Shown here: positions 17,290 through 28,140 of the stretch, piece by piece
How positions within the stretch are numbered: position 1 is the stretch's first letter
Layout: each line of letters opens with the position of its first letter
Source of the DNA: Brenneria sp. hezel4-2-4
GTDB taxonomy: Bacteria; Pseudomonadota; Gammaproteobacteria; Enterobacterales; Enterobacteriaceae
Assembly (NCBI RefSeq): GCF_013155275.1
Contig: NZ_JABJXS010000001.1
Span: 682,001 to 746,000, forward strand
Direction of reading: 5' to 3'
DNA: 64,000 nucleotides
Position numbers and translations under genes: made by a program
The notes under the pieces: generated by a model
Databases searched by the model: none
The model's input: only the letters and a program-made list of their open reading frames with translations
What the model was told of the DNA's origin: nothing

Positions 17290-18537
17290 ATGTCAGACCT
17301 TATAGCCGGCCGCGCGGGACGGCCTTACCCGCCGTTATTACTCGGCAGCCAGTTGGTTTTCAATATTGGCTTCTATGCCGTGGTTCCTTTTCTGGCGATT
17401 TTCCTGCGTGACGATATGCTGCTTTCCGGCTGGGCGATCGGGCTGGTCATCGGATTAAGAACCTTTTCGCAGCAGGGCATGTTTTTGGTCGGCGGCGCGC
17501 TGGCCGATCGCTTCGGCGCCCGCATTATCATCCTCTGCGGCTGTGTGGTGCGCATTGCCGGATACCTGCTGCTGGCGCTCGCCGATTCGCTGTGGCCGAT
17601 CATTCTCGGCGCCTGTCTGACCGGCGTCGGCGGCGCGCTGTTCTCGCCGTCCATTGAGGCGCTGATGGCGCAGGCCGGTACGCACAGCGAAAAAGACGGC
17701 AAACGCAGCCGTTCGGAATGGTTCGCGTTATTTGCCGTCTGCGGCGAGCTTGGCGCCGTACTCGGGCCGCTGATCGGTTCAATGCTGGCCGGCTACGGCT
17801 TCCAGCGGGTGGCATTGGCCGGGGCGTTCGTTTTTCTGCTGGCGCTGCTGGTGCTGTTTTTCAGCCTGCCCGCCACGCCGCGCAATCAGTCGCCCCTGCA
17901 TATCGCGCCCTGGTGGCAAACTTTCCGCCAGCGGCGTTTTGTCGCTTTCATCATTGCCTACAGCGCTTATCTGTTCAGTTATAACCAGCTCTATCTGGCT
18001 TTGCCGGTGGAACTGCACCGCGCCGGCGGCAGTGAAAAAGATCTCGGCCCGCTGTTTGTGCTGGCCTCCATTCTGGTTATTTGCCTGCAACTGCCGCTGG
18101 CGCGTTTTGCCCGTCGTTACGGCGCGGCCCGCATGCTGCCGCTGGGGTTTGCGCTGTTATCCGCGTCTTTCGTCAGCGTGGCGCTGTTTGCGCCCGGCGT
18201 CCCGCCGGAAGGCTGGCTGCGATTACTGCCGGCGATATTATTGATTACGTTACTGACGCTGGGACAAATGCTGATCGTCCCCGTCGGTATGGATCTGATC
18301 CCTCACTTTGCCAATAACCATAATCTGGGCGCGCACTACGGCGCCTTGGCGTCAATGGGCGGGGTGGCGGTGTTGGCGGGTAATTTCCTGCTTGGCGGTC
18401 AGCTTGACCATGCGTTGACCCCCTCGCCGCGGGCGGCGGTTCCCTGGCTGATGCTGGCCGCCGTTCCGCTGTGCAGTTCGCTGGCGATGGCGCTGATTTG
18501 CCGCCCGTTTAAACCCCTTTCCGCGCTGAATCGATAA
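17290..18537 (+). CDS. MFS transporter in metal-type ABC operon (CntE-like position)
   Basis: Major facilitator protein of 415 residues with about twelve hydrophobic segments and the family loop GGALADRFGARIIIL between helices 2 and 3. The start at 17290 gives a sensible N-terminus; an upstream in-frame ATG would run 140 bases into the ATPase gene. The ribosome site is poor. It sits between the two ATPase genes and the binding protein gene. In staphylococcal cnt the MFS protein CntE exports the metallophore, so export of a metallophore or related compound is a reasonable guess. No CntL/CntM biosynthesis genes are present in the window. Confidence 0.8.
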   Translation: MSDLIAGRAGRPYPPLLLGSQLVFNIGFYAVVPFLAIFLRDDMLLSGWAIGLVIGLRTFSQQGMFLVGGALADRFGARIIILCGCVVRIAGYLLLALADSLWPIILGACLTGVGGALFSPSIEALMAQAGTHSEKDGKRSRSEWFALFAVCGELGAVLGPLIGSMLAGYGFQRVALAGAFVFLLALLVLFFSLPATPRNQSPLHIAPWWQTFRQRRFVAFIIAYSAYLFSYNQLYLALPVELHRAGGSEKDLGPLFVLASILVICLQLPLARFARRYGAARMLPLGFALLSASFVSVALFAPGVPPEGWLRLLPAILLITLLTLGQMLIVPVGMDLIPHFANNHNLGAHYGALASMGGVAVLAGNFLLGGQLDHALTPSPRAAVPWLMLAAVPLCSSLAMALICRPFKPLSALNR

Positions 18538-18547
18538 GGACCACCCG

Positions 18548-20062
18548 ATGAGTATCCGCCCTTTATGGCCGGTTTCCGCTTTGCTCTGCGCCGCCCTGCT
18601 GCTCTCCGGCTGCTTCAGTGAGCCAGAGGAAAAGCCGGCCGCCAATAACGACAGCCGTATAAAACTCGCCATGTTGCAACCGCCGCGATCCGGGTTGACG
18701 CCGCTCAGCGACGATGCCTTTAAGCTATCGCGCTGGAGTACGGCGGAGACGCTGGTGGCGCTCGATGCGCTCGGCGAAGCGCAGCCCGCGCTGGCGACGC
18801 AGTGGCGGCAAATCGATGATAAGACCTGGCGTTTCGAACTGCGCCCGCATGTACGTTTCCATGACAACACTGCGTTGACCGCCGCCACGGTGGTCAATGC
18901 GTTGACGGCGGCGTCCACCGCCGCGCCTAAACCGCGTATCCTCGACGGCGTCCAGATGAAGGTGATGGCCGAGGGCGATGGCGCGGTGCTGGTTTCAACC
19001 GATAAGCCGGATCCGCTGCTTCCTCAACGGTTGTCCAGCCCGCAGTTGGCGATCCTGTCGGCCAATGCCTATGGCGCAAACGGCATCGTCAACCCGCAAA
19101 ATACCGGCAGCGGCCCTTTCGTGTTGCGTAGCGTGAACGGCACCAGCGGCGCGACGCTGGACAGATTCGACGGCTATTGGGGCGAAAAGGCGCAGGCCGG
19201 CGGCATCGACGTCAGCTTCGTGCCTGACGGCGCGGCCCGTGCCGCCGCCTTGCGTACCGGCGCCGCCGATATCGTTGAAGCGATCCCGGTATCGCAGGCG
19301 CCGTTATTGGATCAACGGCTGGTGCATGAAGTGCCGATGCCGCGCACCAACACGCTGTACCTCAATACCCGGCAGGGGCCGATGGCGGATCCGGCGCTGC
19401 GCGCGGCGGTTCGCGATGCCGTGAACCGTCGGCAACTGGTGGATAACGTTTATGAAAAACGCGCCGATGTCGCGCAAGGGTTGCTTGGCCCGGCCCTGCC
19501 GTGGGCGGCGACGCTGCGCCAGCCGATAGCCGCCCCGGTGCCGGCCGCGTCGCCTAACGGCGCCGGCATCACGCTGGCGACCTTCAGTGATCGCGCGGAA
19601 CTGCCGGAAGCGGCGGTTTATCTGGCGCAACAACTTACCGCCGCCGGCTTCACGGTAAAACAGGTGGTACGCGAATACGCCCAAATCGAAAGCGATGCGC
19701 TGGCCGGTAAATTCGACGCCTTTATATTGTCGCGGGCCACCGTGCTGGACTCCGGCGACCCGGTGGCCTATCTCTACAGTGATTTCGCCTGTGAAGGCTC
19801 TTTCAATATTTCCCAGCTCTGCCGCCCGGAAATCGATCGGGCCTTGCAACAGGCCGCCGCGATCCCGGCGGGCGATGAACGGCGTCAGGCGATTATGCGG
19901 GCGGAAAACCTGATCCTCGCCAGCGACGCCGCCATCCCGATGCTGCATGAACGCGTGATTCAGGGGGAAAGTGCAGCGGTAACAAACGCGTTGCGTGACC
20001 CGCGCGAACGCACGCTCATCAACTCAGCGACCCGAATCCGTTCGGATAACGACGCGAATTAA
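18548..20062 (+). CDS. Lipoprotein substrate-binding protein, nickel/opine/peptide class (CntA-like)
   Basis: Extracytoplasmic binding protein of the SBP_bac_5 (DppA/NikA/CntA) class, 504 residues. The N-terminus ends in a lipobox LLLSGC (Cys22), so it should be a lipoprotein rather than a free periplasmic protein, which is less usual in Gram-negatives. Family sequences include WRFELRPHVRFHDNTALTAATVVNAL and GSGPFVLRSV. AAGGA lies seven bases before the ATG. The stop TAA shares its last A with the ATG of a short tandem-repeat region leading into the permease gene. Metal complex uptake is inferred from class and neighbours. Confidence 0.85.
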   Translation: MSIRPLWPVSALLCAALLLSGCFSEPEEKPAANNDSRIKLAMLQPPRSGLTPLSDDAFKLSRWSTAETLVALDALGEAQPALATQWRQIDDKTWRFELRPHVRFHDNTALTAATVVNALTAASTAAPKPRILDGVQMKVMAEGDGAVLVSTDKPDPLLPQRLSSPQLAILSANAYGANGIVNPQNTGSGPFVLRSVNGTSGATLDRFDGYWGEKAQAGGIDVSFVPDGAARAAALRTGAADIVEAIPVSQAPLLDQRLVHEVPMPRTNTLYLNTRQGPMADPALRAAVRDAVNRRQLVDNVYEKRADVAQGLLGPALPWAATLRQPIAAPVPAASPNGAGITLATFSDRAELPEAAVYLAQQLTAAGFTVKQVVREYAQIESDALAGKFDAFILSRATVLDSGDPVAYLYSDFACEGSFNISQLCRPEIDRALQQAAAIPAGDERRQAIMRAENLILASDAAIPMLHERVIQGESAAVTNALRDPRERTLINSATRIRSDNDAN

Positions 20063-20112
20063 TGAGCGCGCCGCAGCCGTGAGCGAACAGCAGCCATGAG
20101 CGAACAACCACC
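20062..20112 (+). repeat. Three 17-bp tandem repeats, each a six-codon mini-ORF overlapping the next start
   Basis: Units ATGAGCGCGCCGCAGCC, GTGAGCGAACAGCAGCC and ATGAGCGAACAACCACC begin at 20062, 20079 and 20096. A fourth copy begins the permease gene itself (ATGAGTGAACAG, 20113). Each unit starts with a start codon and encodes six residues (MSAPQP, MSEQQP, MSEQPP). Each ends in a TGA that overlaps the next start codon. The first ATG overlaps the binding-protein stop. The result is a chain of four stop/start overlaps. Confidence 0.85.
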
Positions 20113-21891
20113 ATGAGTGAACAGATCTATTGCCGTACCTGCGCCAATCTCAGCCGTACGCGCCATCCGCGCTACGGCGTATTGATCCCGCTGGCGTCAC
20201 GTCTGCTGACGTTGGCGGGCATTATCGCGCTGATCGGCATTTTGCCGTGGCTGTCAGGGCAAGATCCGGCGCTGGCCCTGCTGCGCGCCCGTTCCGGCGA
20301 GCAGGAAGCCACGGCGGAAACGTTAAATGCCATCCGTCAGTCGCTGGGGCTGGATCAGGGGCCGTTGCGGCTGCTGGCAAACTGGCTCAGCGGATTGCTG
20401 CGCGGCGATGCCGGCCATTCATGGGTATCGGGACGGCCGGTATTGCCGGGGATGCTACAGGCCGCGGGAGTATCGCTGACGTTGATGGCGTCGGCCGCGC
20501 TGGTGGCCTTTTCGCTGGCGGCGGCGCTGTGCGCCCGCACCTTCCGGCAAGGGCTGCGCGGTCAAATCAGCCGCTCAAACGGTCTCTTCGCCGCGCTGTT
20601 CACGGCGCTGCCGGAATTCCTGCTGGCCTCGTTCCTGCTGATCGTCGGGGCGGTATGGCTGCAATGGTTTCCGCCCTATGGCTGGCAGGGGCTGCATTAC
20701 GCGGTATTGCCCGCGCTGGCGCTGGGTATTCCCGCCGGCGGATACCTCGGTCGGATTATCGCCGATGCGCTGTCGGCGACCTTCAGCGAAAGCTGGCTGA
20801 TAACCTGGAGCGTTGCCGGCGTCAGCCGCCGGCATCTTGCGCTGGCGGTGCTCAAACGCACCTTGCCCAGCGTGATGCCGCTTGTCGGGCTGGTTTTAGT
20901 CTCCTTGACGGGCGGGGCGATCGCGGTAGAAAAAGTCTTCGCCATTCCGGGACTTGGCCGAGCGACGCTGGGCGCGTCGGCGGCGCAGGATCTGCCCGCG
21001 CTACAGGCCGGCGTGTTGATTTTACTGATTATCGCGTCATTAATCGGTATGGCGGCAGGCGGCATACGATTGCTGATCCTTGGGCGCGCCCTGAACAGCG
21101 GCGCGATGCCGGTGCCGGAAGAAACGCAACTGACGGTATCACGTTACGCCCGCTGGGTGCCGCTGCTTTGCCTATTGCTATTAGCATTGCTGTTGCTCGC
21201 CGGATTGCCGCGCGATCCCTATACCTCCGCCTTTTTACGTTTGCAATCCCCGTCCTGGGAACTGCCTTTCGGCGCGGATGCCATGGGGCGCGATCTGCTG
21301 GCCCGCGTGGCGCATGGTACGCTTAACACCTGTTTGCTGGCATTAATGGTATCGCTGGCCTGTCTGGCGATCGGCCTGTTTATCGGGCTGTTTCCCCGGC
21401 TGTTTAGCGGCCCGGTCGAAGTGGCCAACGCCCTGCCTCCGGTTATCGCCGGCCTGTTGGTGGCGGCAATCAATGGCCCGTCGTCAATGGGCGCGGCGCT
21501 GGCGGTGATCGCCGTCAGTTGGGCGCCGCTGGCGGCGCACACCGCGGCGTTGGTTGCCGAAATCGGCGCGCGCCCTTATATCCGCATGTTGCCGGTGATC
21601 GGCGTCGGCCCGGTACGCCGCAGCCTGTTTTACGTGTTACCGGCGTTAATCGGGCCGCTATTCCGCCATGCGATGCTGCGTTTGCCCGGTATCGCCCTGG
21701 CGCTGGCGTCGCTGGGGTTTTTAGGCTTAGGCGCAGCGCCCCCCACGCCGGAATGGGGCCGCGTACTGGCGGAAGGGATGCCCTATATTGAGCGGGCATT
21801 CTGGGGCGTATTGGCGCCGGCCGCCGCGCTGGGCATTCTGTCGATTCTGGCGGTCAGCGCCGCGAATCTATCCGGTCTGGCAAAACGGTGA
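20113..21891 (+). CDS. Fused ABC transporter permease, nickel/opine/peptide class (CntB-CntC-like)
   Basis: Inner-membrane protein of 592 residues joining the two permeases that are normally separate. The DppB/NikB-like half covers about 20-320, with ALGIPAGGYLGRIIADALSA and EKVFAIPGLGRATLGA. The DppC/NikC-like half covers about 340-592, with FGADAMGRDLLARVAHG and FLGLGAAPPTPEWGRVLAEGM. The start at 20113 is reached through three six-codon mini-ORFs, and I see no ordinary ribosome site. It completes the importer with the two ATPases and the lipoprotein. AMP nucleosidase follows after 79 bases. Confidence 0.87.
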   Translation: MSEQIYCRTCANLSRTRHPRYGVLIPLASRLLTLAGIIALIGILPWLSGQDPALALLRARSGEQEATAETLNAIRQSLGLDQGPLRLLANWLSGLLRGDAGHSWVSGRPVLPGMLQAAGVSLTLMASAALVAFSLAAALCARTFRQGLRGQISRSNGLFAALFTALPEFLLASFLLIVGAVWLQWFPPYGWQGLHYAVLPALALGIPAGGYLGRIIADALSATFSESWLITWSVAGVSRRHLALAVLKRTLPSVMPLVGLVLVSLTGGAIAVEKVFAIPGLGRATLGASAAQDLPALQAGVLILLIIASLIGMAAGGIRLLILGRALNSGAMPVPEETQLTVSRYARWVPLLCLLLLALLLLAGLPRDPYTSAFLRLQSPSWELPFGADAMGRDLLARVAHGTLNTCLLALMVSLACLAIGLFIGLFPRLFSGPVEVANALPPVIAGLLVAAINGPSSMGAALAVIAVSWAPLAAHTAALVAEIGARPYIRMLPVIGVGPVRRSLFYVLPALIGPLFRHAMLRLPGIALALASLGFLGLGAAPPTPEWGRVLAEGMPYIERAFWGVLAPAAALGILSILAVSAANLSGLAKR

Positions 21892-21970
21892 CGCTTTTGC
21901 TTCCCTTTTGCGCCAGCCTGTTACAGCATGGTTCATCACTAACGCATTCAAAAAACAAACGGAGAAAACG

Positions 21971-23431
21971 ATGGGCGACAACGGATCCGGCACAAACCTC
22001 ACCACCGCCGAAGCGCTTGATAAACTGGAAGCGTTGTATGATAAGGCGGTTTCAGCGCTGCGCGACGCCATCGGCGATTTCATCAGCCACGGTAAACTGC
22101 CTGACGTGAAGGCCCGCGCCGAGGGTCTGTTCGCCTATCCTGAGCTGCGCGTCAAATGGGATGGCGTAACGCCCGGCCACCCCAAACATCGGGCCTATGG
22201 GCGTTTTACCCGCCCCGGCAGCTACGCCACCACCATTACCCGTCCCCATTTTTTCCGTCACTATCTGGCAGAACAGTTGTCCCTGCTTGAAGGCGAGTAT
22301 GCCGCCAGCATCGATGTGGCGCCGTCACAGCAGGAAATCCCTTTCCCGTACGTTCTGGACGGCTCCGATCTGCTTCTCGATCGTTCGATGAGCGCCGGGA
22401 TCGCCAAGCATTTTCCGACCACGGAACTTTCTCAGATCGGCGACGAAACCGCCGACGGGTTATTTCACGCCACCACCACCTCTCCGCTGTCGCATTTTGA
22501 CGCCCTGAGGACGGACTTCTCGCTGGCGCGATTGCGGCACTATACCGGCACGCCGGTGGAACATTTTCAGCCTTTCGTTCTGTTTACCAACTATACCCGT
22601 TACGTCGATGAATTCGTGCGCTGGGCCTGTAGCCAGATTGCCGATCCGGACAGCCCGTATGACGCCCTTTCCTGCGCCGGCGGCATCGTCATTAGCGCCG
22701 AAACGGCGGATCCCGACCAGACCGTTTCCGATCTCGCCTGGAAAAATCACCAGATGCCGGCTTACCATCTGATTTCACGCCACGGCAAAGGCATTACGCT
22801 GGTCAATATTGGCGTCGGGCCGTCCAATGCCAAAACCATCTGCGATCACCTCGCGGTGCTGCGCCCGCATGCTTGGCTGATGATCGGCCACTGCGGCGGC
22901 CTGCGTGAAAGTCAGGCGATTGGCGATTATGTGCTGGCGCATGCCTACCTGCGCGACGATCATGTTCTGGATTCGGTGCTGCCGCCAGACATTCCGATCC
23001 CCAGCATCGCCGAAGTCCAGCGCGCGCTTTATGACGCCACCAAAACGGTAAGCGGCATGCCCGGTGAGGAAGTGAAACAACGGCTGCGCACCGGCACGGT
23101 AGTCACCACCGACGATCGCAATTGGGAGCTGCGCTATTCCGCCTCGGCGCTGCGATTTAATCTCAGCCGCGCGGTTGCCGTGGATATGGAAAGCGCGACG
23201 ATTGCCGCGCAGGGTTATCGCTTCCGGGTGCCTTACGGCACGCTGCTGTGCGTCTCGGACAAGCCGTTGCATGGTGAAATCAAGCTGCCCGGCCAGGCCA
23301 ACCGCTTCTATGAAGGCGCCATTTCTGAGCATCTGCAAATCGGTATCTGCGCCATCGACCTGCTGCGCGCGGAAGGCGACCGCCTGCATTCACGCAAGCT
23401 GCGCACCTTTAACGAACCGCCGTTCCGCTAA
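21971..23431 (+). CDS. amn: AMP nucleosidase
   Basis: Hydrolyses AMP to adenine and ribose 5-phosphate in the cytoplasm. It has 486 residues, close to E. coli Amn (484). An N-terminal Amn-specific domain (about 1-165) is followed by a nucleoside phosphorylase-type catalytic domain with the phosphate/ribose-site sequence GVGPSNAKT, then IGHCGGLRES and AVDMESATIAAQG. The ATG at 21971 has GGAG seven bases upstream; an earlier in-frame start at 21788 lies within the permease gene. It may be read from the metal-transport operon or its own promoter. A functional link to metal uptake is not established. Confidence 0.95.
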   Translation: MGDNGSGTNLTTAEALDKLEALYDKAVSALRDAIGDFISHGKLPDVKARAEGLFAYPELRVKWDGVTPGHPKHRAYGRFTRPGSYATTITRPHFFRHYLAEQLSLLEGEYAASIDVAPSQQEIPFPYVLDGSDLLLDRSMSAGIAKHFPTTELSQIGDETADGLFHATTTSPLSHFDALRTDFSLARLRHYTGTPVEHFQPFVLFTNYTRYVDEFVRWACSQIADPDSPYDALSCAGGIVISAETADPDQTVSDLAWKNHQMPAYHLISRHGKGITLVNIGVGPSNAKTICDHLAVLRPHAWLMIGHCGGLRESQAIGDYVLAHAYLRDDHVLDSVLPPDIPIPSIAEVQRALYDATKTVSGMPGEEVKQRLRTGTVVTTDDRNWELRYSASALRFNLSRAVAVDMESATIAAQGYRFRVPYGTLLCVSDKPLHGEIKLPGQANRFYEGAISEHLQIGICAIDLLRAEGDRLHSRKLRTFNEPPFR

Positions 23432-23478
23432 AGCGCGATTCATTAAAACAAGGCCGGGGGCTTGCGGGAATATCGCCG

Positions 23479-23895
23479 CTACCTTTTGTGCAGCAATTCT
23501 TTGATTTCCTGCGTTTCTTTTGCATCAATGCTTAATTCCGCCGTCGGTCTTAGCAACAGACGGCGCAGCCCAATGGGGTCGCCCGTTTCAAGACAATAGC
23601 CATATTCGCCGGTTCGTATACGCTGCAATGCCGCATCGATTTTCGGCAGCAGCCGGCTTTCGCGGTCGATCTGGCGAAACAGCATTCGCTGTTCTTCCTC
23701 TCTGGTGGCTTTATCTCCGTCATCCCCCTGCCGCTCGTTGAATTGAAGATTCCCCTTAAGCTCATCAATATGATTGAGGAGCGCGATCCGCTCCTTATCA
23801 AGCCGGCTTTTAAAAAAATCCAACTGCTGCTGGTTCATATACGCTTCCGACGGCATGGCCAGAAGCTGTAATTCTTCTTGTGCTGATTTCGGCAT
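23479..23895 (-). CDS. dksA2: DksA2-type DksA paralogue lacking three of four zinc cysteines
   Basis: RNA polymerase secondary-channel factor of the DksA/TraR family, 138 residues. The coiled-coil tip keeps the acidic residues and Ala needed for activity (D58, D61, A63, matching E. coli D71, D74, A76). In the zinc-finger region only Cys101 remains; the other three positions are Thr104, Ser122 and Ala125. P. aeruginosa DksA2, which works without zinc and is made under zinc starvation, shows a similar loss. The ATG at 23895 has GGAGG five bases upstream. It converges on amn and lies next to a probably Zur-controlled importer. I found no complete Zur box in front of it. Confidence 0.9.
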   Translation of the reverse strand: MPKSAQEELQLLAMPSEAYMNQQQLDFFKSRLDKERIALLNHIDELKGNLQFNERQGDDGDKATREEEQRMLFRQIDRESRLLPKIDAALQRIRTGEYGYCLETGDPIGLRRLLLRPTAELSIDAKETQEIKELLHKR

Positions 23896-24187
23896 CTTTG
23901 CCTCCAAAAAGGTGGGTAAATCCTGTTCTCTCAACAGCGATAACTGGCGGTAAAACATGATTTAGTCTGCCAGTAAATTCGTTTCCCATCCGCTTGTTAT
24001 GTCACAGGCGGGGAATCAATGCCGCCCCTGTAGCATAGTTCCGTTCCGGCATTCCGGCATTCGACAGCGAGCGAGCTTTTTCAGCGCGCGGCGTAGTGAG
24101 TTGATTAAAGACAACGGGTGACGATTACCAGGAGTTGCGAACAGATATGAGCGGGCGGATTTTCGTCAGAACAGGAAATATCGATGC
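23896..24187. other. Intergenic region upstream of the dksA2-like gene
   Basis: About 290 bases holding the dksA2 promoter. A TGTTATGTCACA sequence at about 23995-24006 looks like a Zur box with the middle three bases missing. No convincing reading frame is seen. Confidence 0.4.
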
Positions 24188-24242
24188 ATAAAAAACCGCC
24201 CCTTACCCTTAGTTTTGGAATCCTGTCCGGCGTTAAGGGGCA
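24188..24242 (-). terminator. Terminator of proP
   Basis: On the minus strand GCCCCTTA pairs with TAAGGGGC across a loop of about 29 bases and is followed by GGTTTTTT. It lies about 20 bases after the proP stop. The long loop makes it a modest terminator. Confidence 0.6.
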
Positions 24243-24260
24243 GTTCAATGATCCATCGCG

Positions 24261-25763
24261 TTAATTTATTTCCGGGTGCTGAACGATCAAGGCTTTTCTT
24301 CTCTTCTGTAGCGCCGCAATTTGCTCATCAATATCTTCTATTTTCTGCTCGATATTATCATATTGCTCCTGCAACAATTCTCTCGCCTCGGCCCGGTCTG
24401 AAGCCGCCGGCGTCGCGCCTTTTAATGGCTGGTTGGCCGTTTCTTTCATCGATATCCCGGTGACCAGACCAATAACGGCGATAACCATTAAATAATAGGC
24501 CGGCATATAGAGATTACTTGTCGCTTCAACCAGCCATGCCGCCGCCGTGGGGGTAAAACCGGCAACCAGAACGGAGATATTAAATGATATTGCCAACGCG
24601 CTATAACGGATATGCGTCGGGAACATGGCCGGCAAAATAGACGCCATTACGCCGGTAAAAGAGTTCAGCAGAACAGCCAGAATCAACAACCCGCAAAAAA
24701 TAAGACCAATCACGCCGCTGTTAATCAACATAAAACTTGGAATGGATAAAATAAACAGCCCAATGCTGCCGCAGATAATAAAAGGCTTACGCCCAAATCT
24801 GTCGCTCATTAATCCCATTATTGGCTGTACAAATAACATACCGATCATTACAGCGATAATAATCATGACGCCATGATCTTCAGAATAATGGAGGCTGTGT
24901 GAAAGGTAACTCGGCATATACGTCAGCAGCATATAGTAGGTGACGTTGGTGACAATAACCACGCCGACGCACAGCAGCAAATTCCGCCATTGCGTGGTTG
25001 CAATCTCGCGGAACGACACCTTCGGTGATGATTGCAGGCTATCTTTCGATGCTTTATCAATATTGTCAAAATGTTGCTGGAAAGTAGGCGTTTCCTCCAA
25101 TGCGTGTCGCAAATAGATCCCAATCAGGCCCAAAGGCGCCGCGATAAAGAAAGGAATGCGCCATCCCCATTCAAGGAAATCCGCTTCGCCGACAATGGAT
25201 GAAATCAGGACCACCACGCCAGCCCCTAAAACAAAACCGGCGATCGATCCAAAATCCAGCCAACTGCCTAAAAATCCGCGCTTTCTGTCGGGTGAATATT
25301 CGGCGACGAATATCGCCGCGCCGGTGTATTCGCCGCCAACGGAGAACCCCTGGGCCAATTTTGCCAACAATAATAATATCGGCGCCCAGATACCGATTGA
25401 CGCATAGGACGGGATCAAACCGATACAAAACGTACTGACCGCCATAATAATAATGGTGATCGACAACACTTTCTGGCGACCGAATTTATCGCCCATCGCG
25501 CCAAAAAATATCCCGCCCAGCGGCCTGACCAGAAAAGGAACGGAAAATGTCGCCAGCGCAGCAATCATTTGCACGCCGGGATCGGCGCCGGGGAAAAATA
25601 CCCTGCCGAGGGCATAAGCAACAAAACCATATACGCCAAAATCAAACCATTCCATGGCATTGCCAAGCGCCGCCGCCGTAATGGCCTTTTTAAGCTTGGC
25701 GTCATCAATAATAGTAATGTCCTGTATTTTCATTGGCTCAGTTCGTTTCTTTCTGAATACCAT
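24261..25763 (-). CDS. proP: Proline/betaine:proton symporter ProP
   Basis: Osmosensory MFS symporter for proline, glycine betaine and ectoine, 500 residues like E. coli ProP. Long stretches match the E. coli protein as I know it (ITAAALGNAMEWFDFGVYGF, SVGGEYTGAAIFVAEYSPDR, SYLSHSLHYSEDHGVMIIIA). The cytoplasmic C-terminus (about 450-500) keeps the coiled coil (EQYDNIEQKIEDIDEQIAAL) that sets the osmotic activation threshold. AGAGGAAG lies eight bases before the ATG. The gene is single, facing the same way as the EF-G paralogue upstream of it. Confidence 0.97.
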   Translation of the reverse strand: MVFRKKRTEPMKIQDITIIDDAKLKKAITAAALGNAMEWFDFGVYGFVAYALGRVFFPGADPGVQMIAALATFSVPFLVRPLGGIFFGAMGDKFGRQKVLSITIIIMAVSTFCIGLIPSYASIGIWAPILLLLAKLAQGFSVGGEYTGAAIFVAEYSPDRKRGFLGSWLDFGSIAGFVLGAGVVVLISSIVGEADFLEWGWRIPFFIAAPLGLIGIYLRHALEETPTFQQHFDNIDKASKDSLQSSPKVSFREIATTQWRNLLLCVGVVIVTNVTYYMLLTYMPSYLSHSLHYSEDHGVMIIIAVMIGMLFVQPIMGLMSDRFGRKPFIICGSIGLFILSIPSFMLINSGVIGLIFCGLLILAVLLNSFTGVMASILPAMFPTHIRYSALAISFNISVLVAGFTPTAAAWLVEATSNLYMPAYYLMVIAVIGLVTGISMKETANQPLKGATPAASDRAEARELLQEQYDNIEQKIEDIDEQIAALQKRRKALIVQHPEIN

Positions 25764-25993
25764 TTATGACTTCCTCTGTTTAAAAAACAACCACTCATAA
25801 AACGATATCTATAAGCCATTGCAATAACCGTATCCCAAAACCTTCTGATTATAGAATATTTTAAAAAGCGACGCATGTTACGCCCGGAAATTGATACAGG
25901 CGGAAATTTCATTGAGTAATAAATAACCAGGCGTTATTTCAATTTGAAATTATTTGGCGACGAAATACTAAACAGGAATACTAAACAGATCGT
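25764..25993. other. proP promoter region
   Basis: AT-rich region of about 230 bases between the EF-G paralogue terminator and proP. It must hold the osmotically controlled proP promoters, but I could not assign -35/-10 boxes with confidence. No gene is seen. Confidence 0.4.
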
Positions 25994-25994
25994 T

Positions 25995-26028
25995 AAGCCG
26001 ACGTCCCAGACAAAAGGGAAGTCGGCTT
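25995..26028 (-). terminator. Probable terminator of the EF-G paralogue
   Basis: AAGCCGAC and GTCGGCTT pair, extended by an inner CCC/GGG stem, ten bases after the EF-G stop. The T-run on the minus strand is weak (GGCTTAACG), so termination may be partial. Confidence 0.5.
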
Positions 26029-26037
26029 TAGAAGCTT

Positions 26038-28140
<2,103 letters not shown>

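Noticed and set aside
20130-21326. Plus-strand frame of 398 codons inside the fused permease gene
   Set aside because: Alternative frame of a gene with clear permease motifs; Ala/Arg/Gly-rich and no recognisable domain.
23995-24006. TGTTATGTCACA as a Zur box for dksA2
   Set aside because: The middle three bases of the 15-bp dyad are missing, so the half-sites are out of register. Kept only as a remark.
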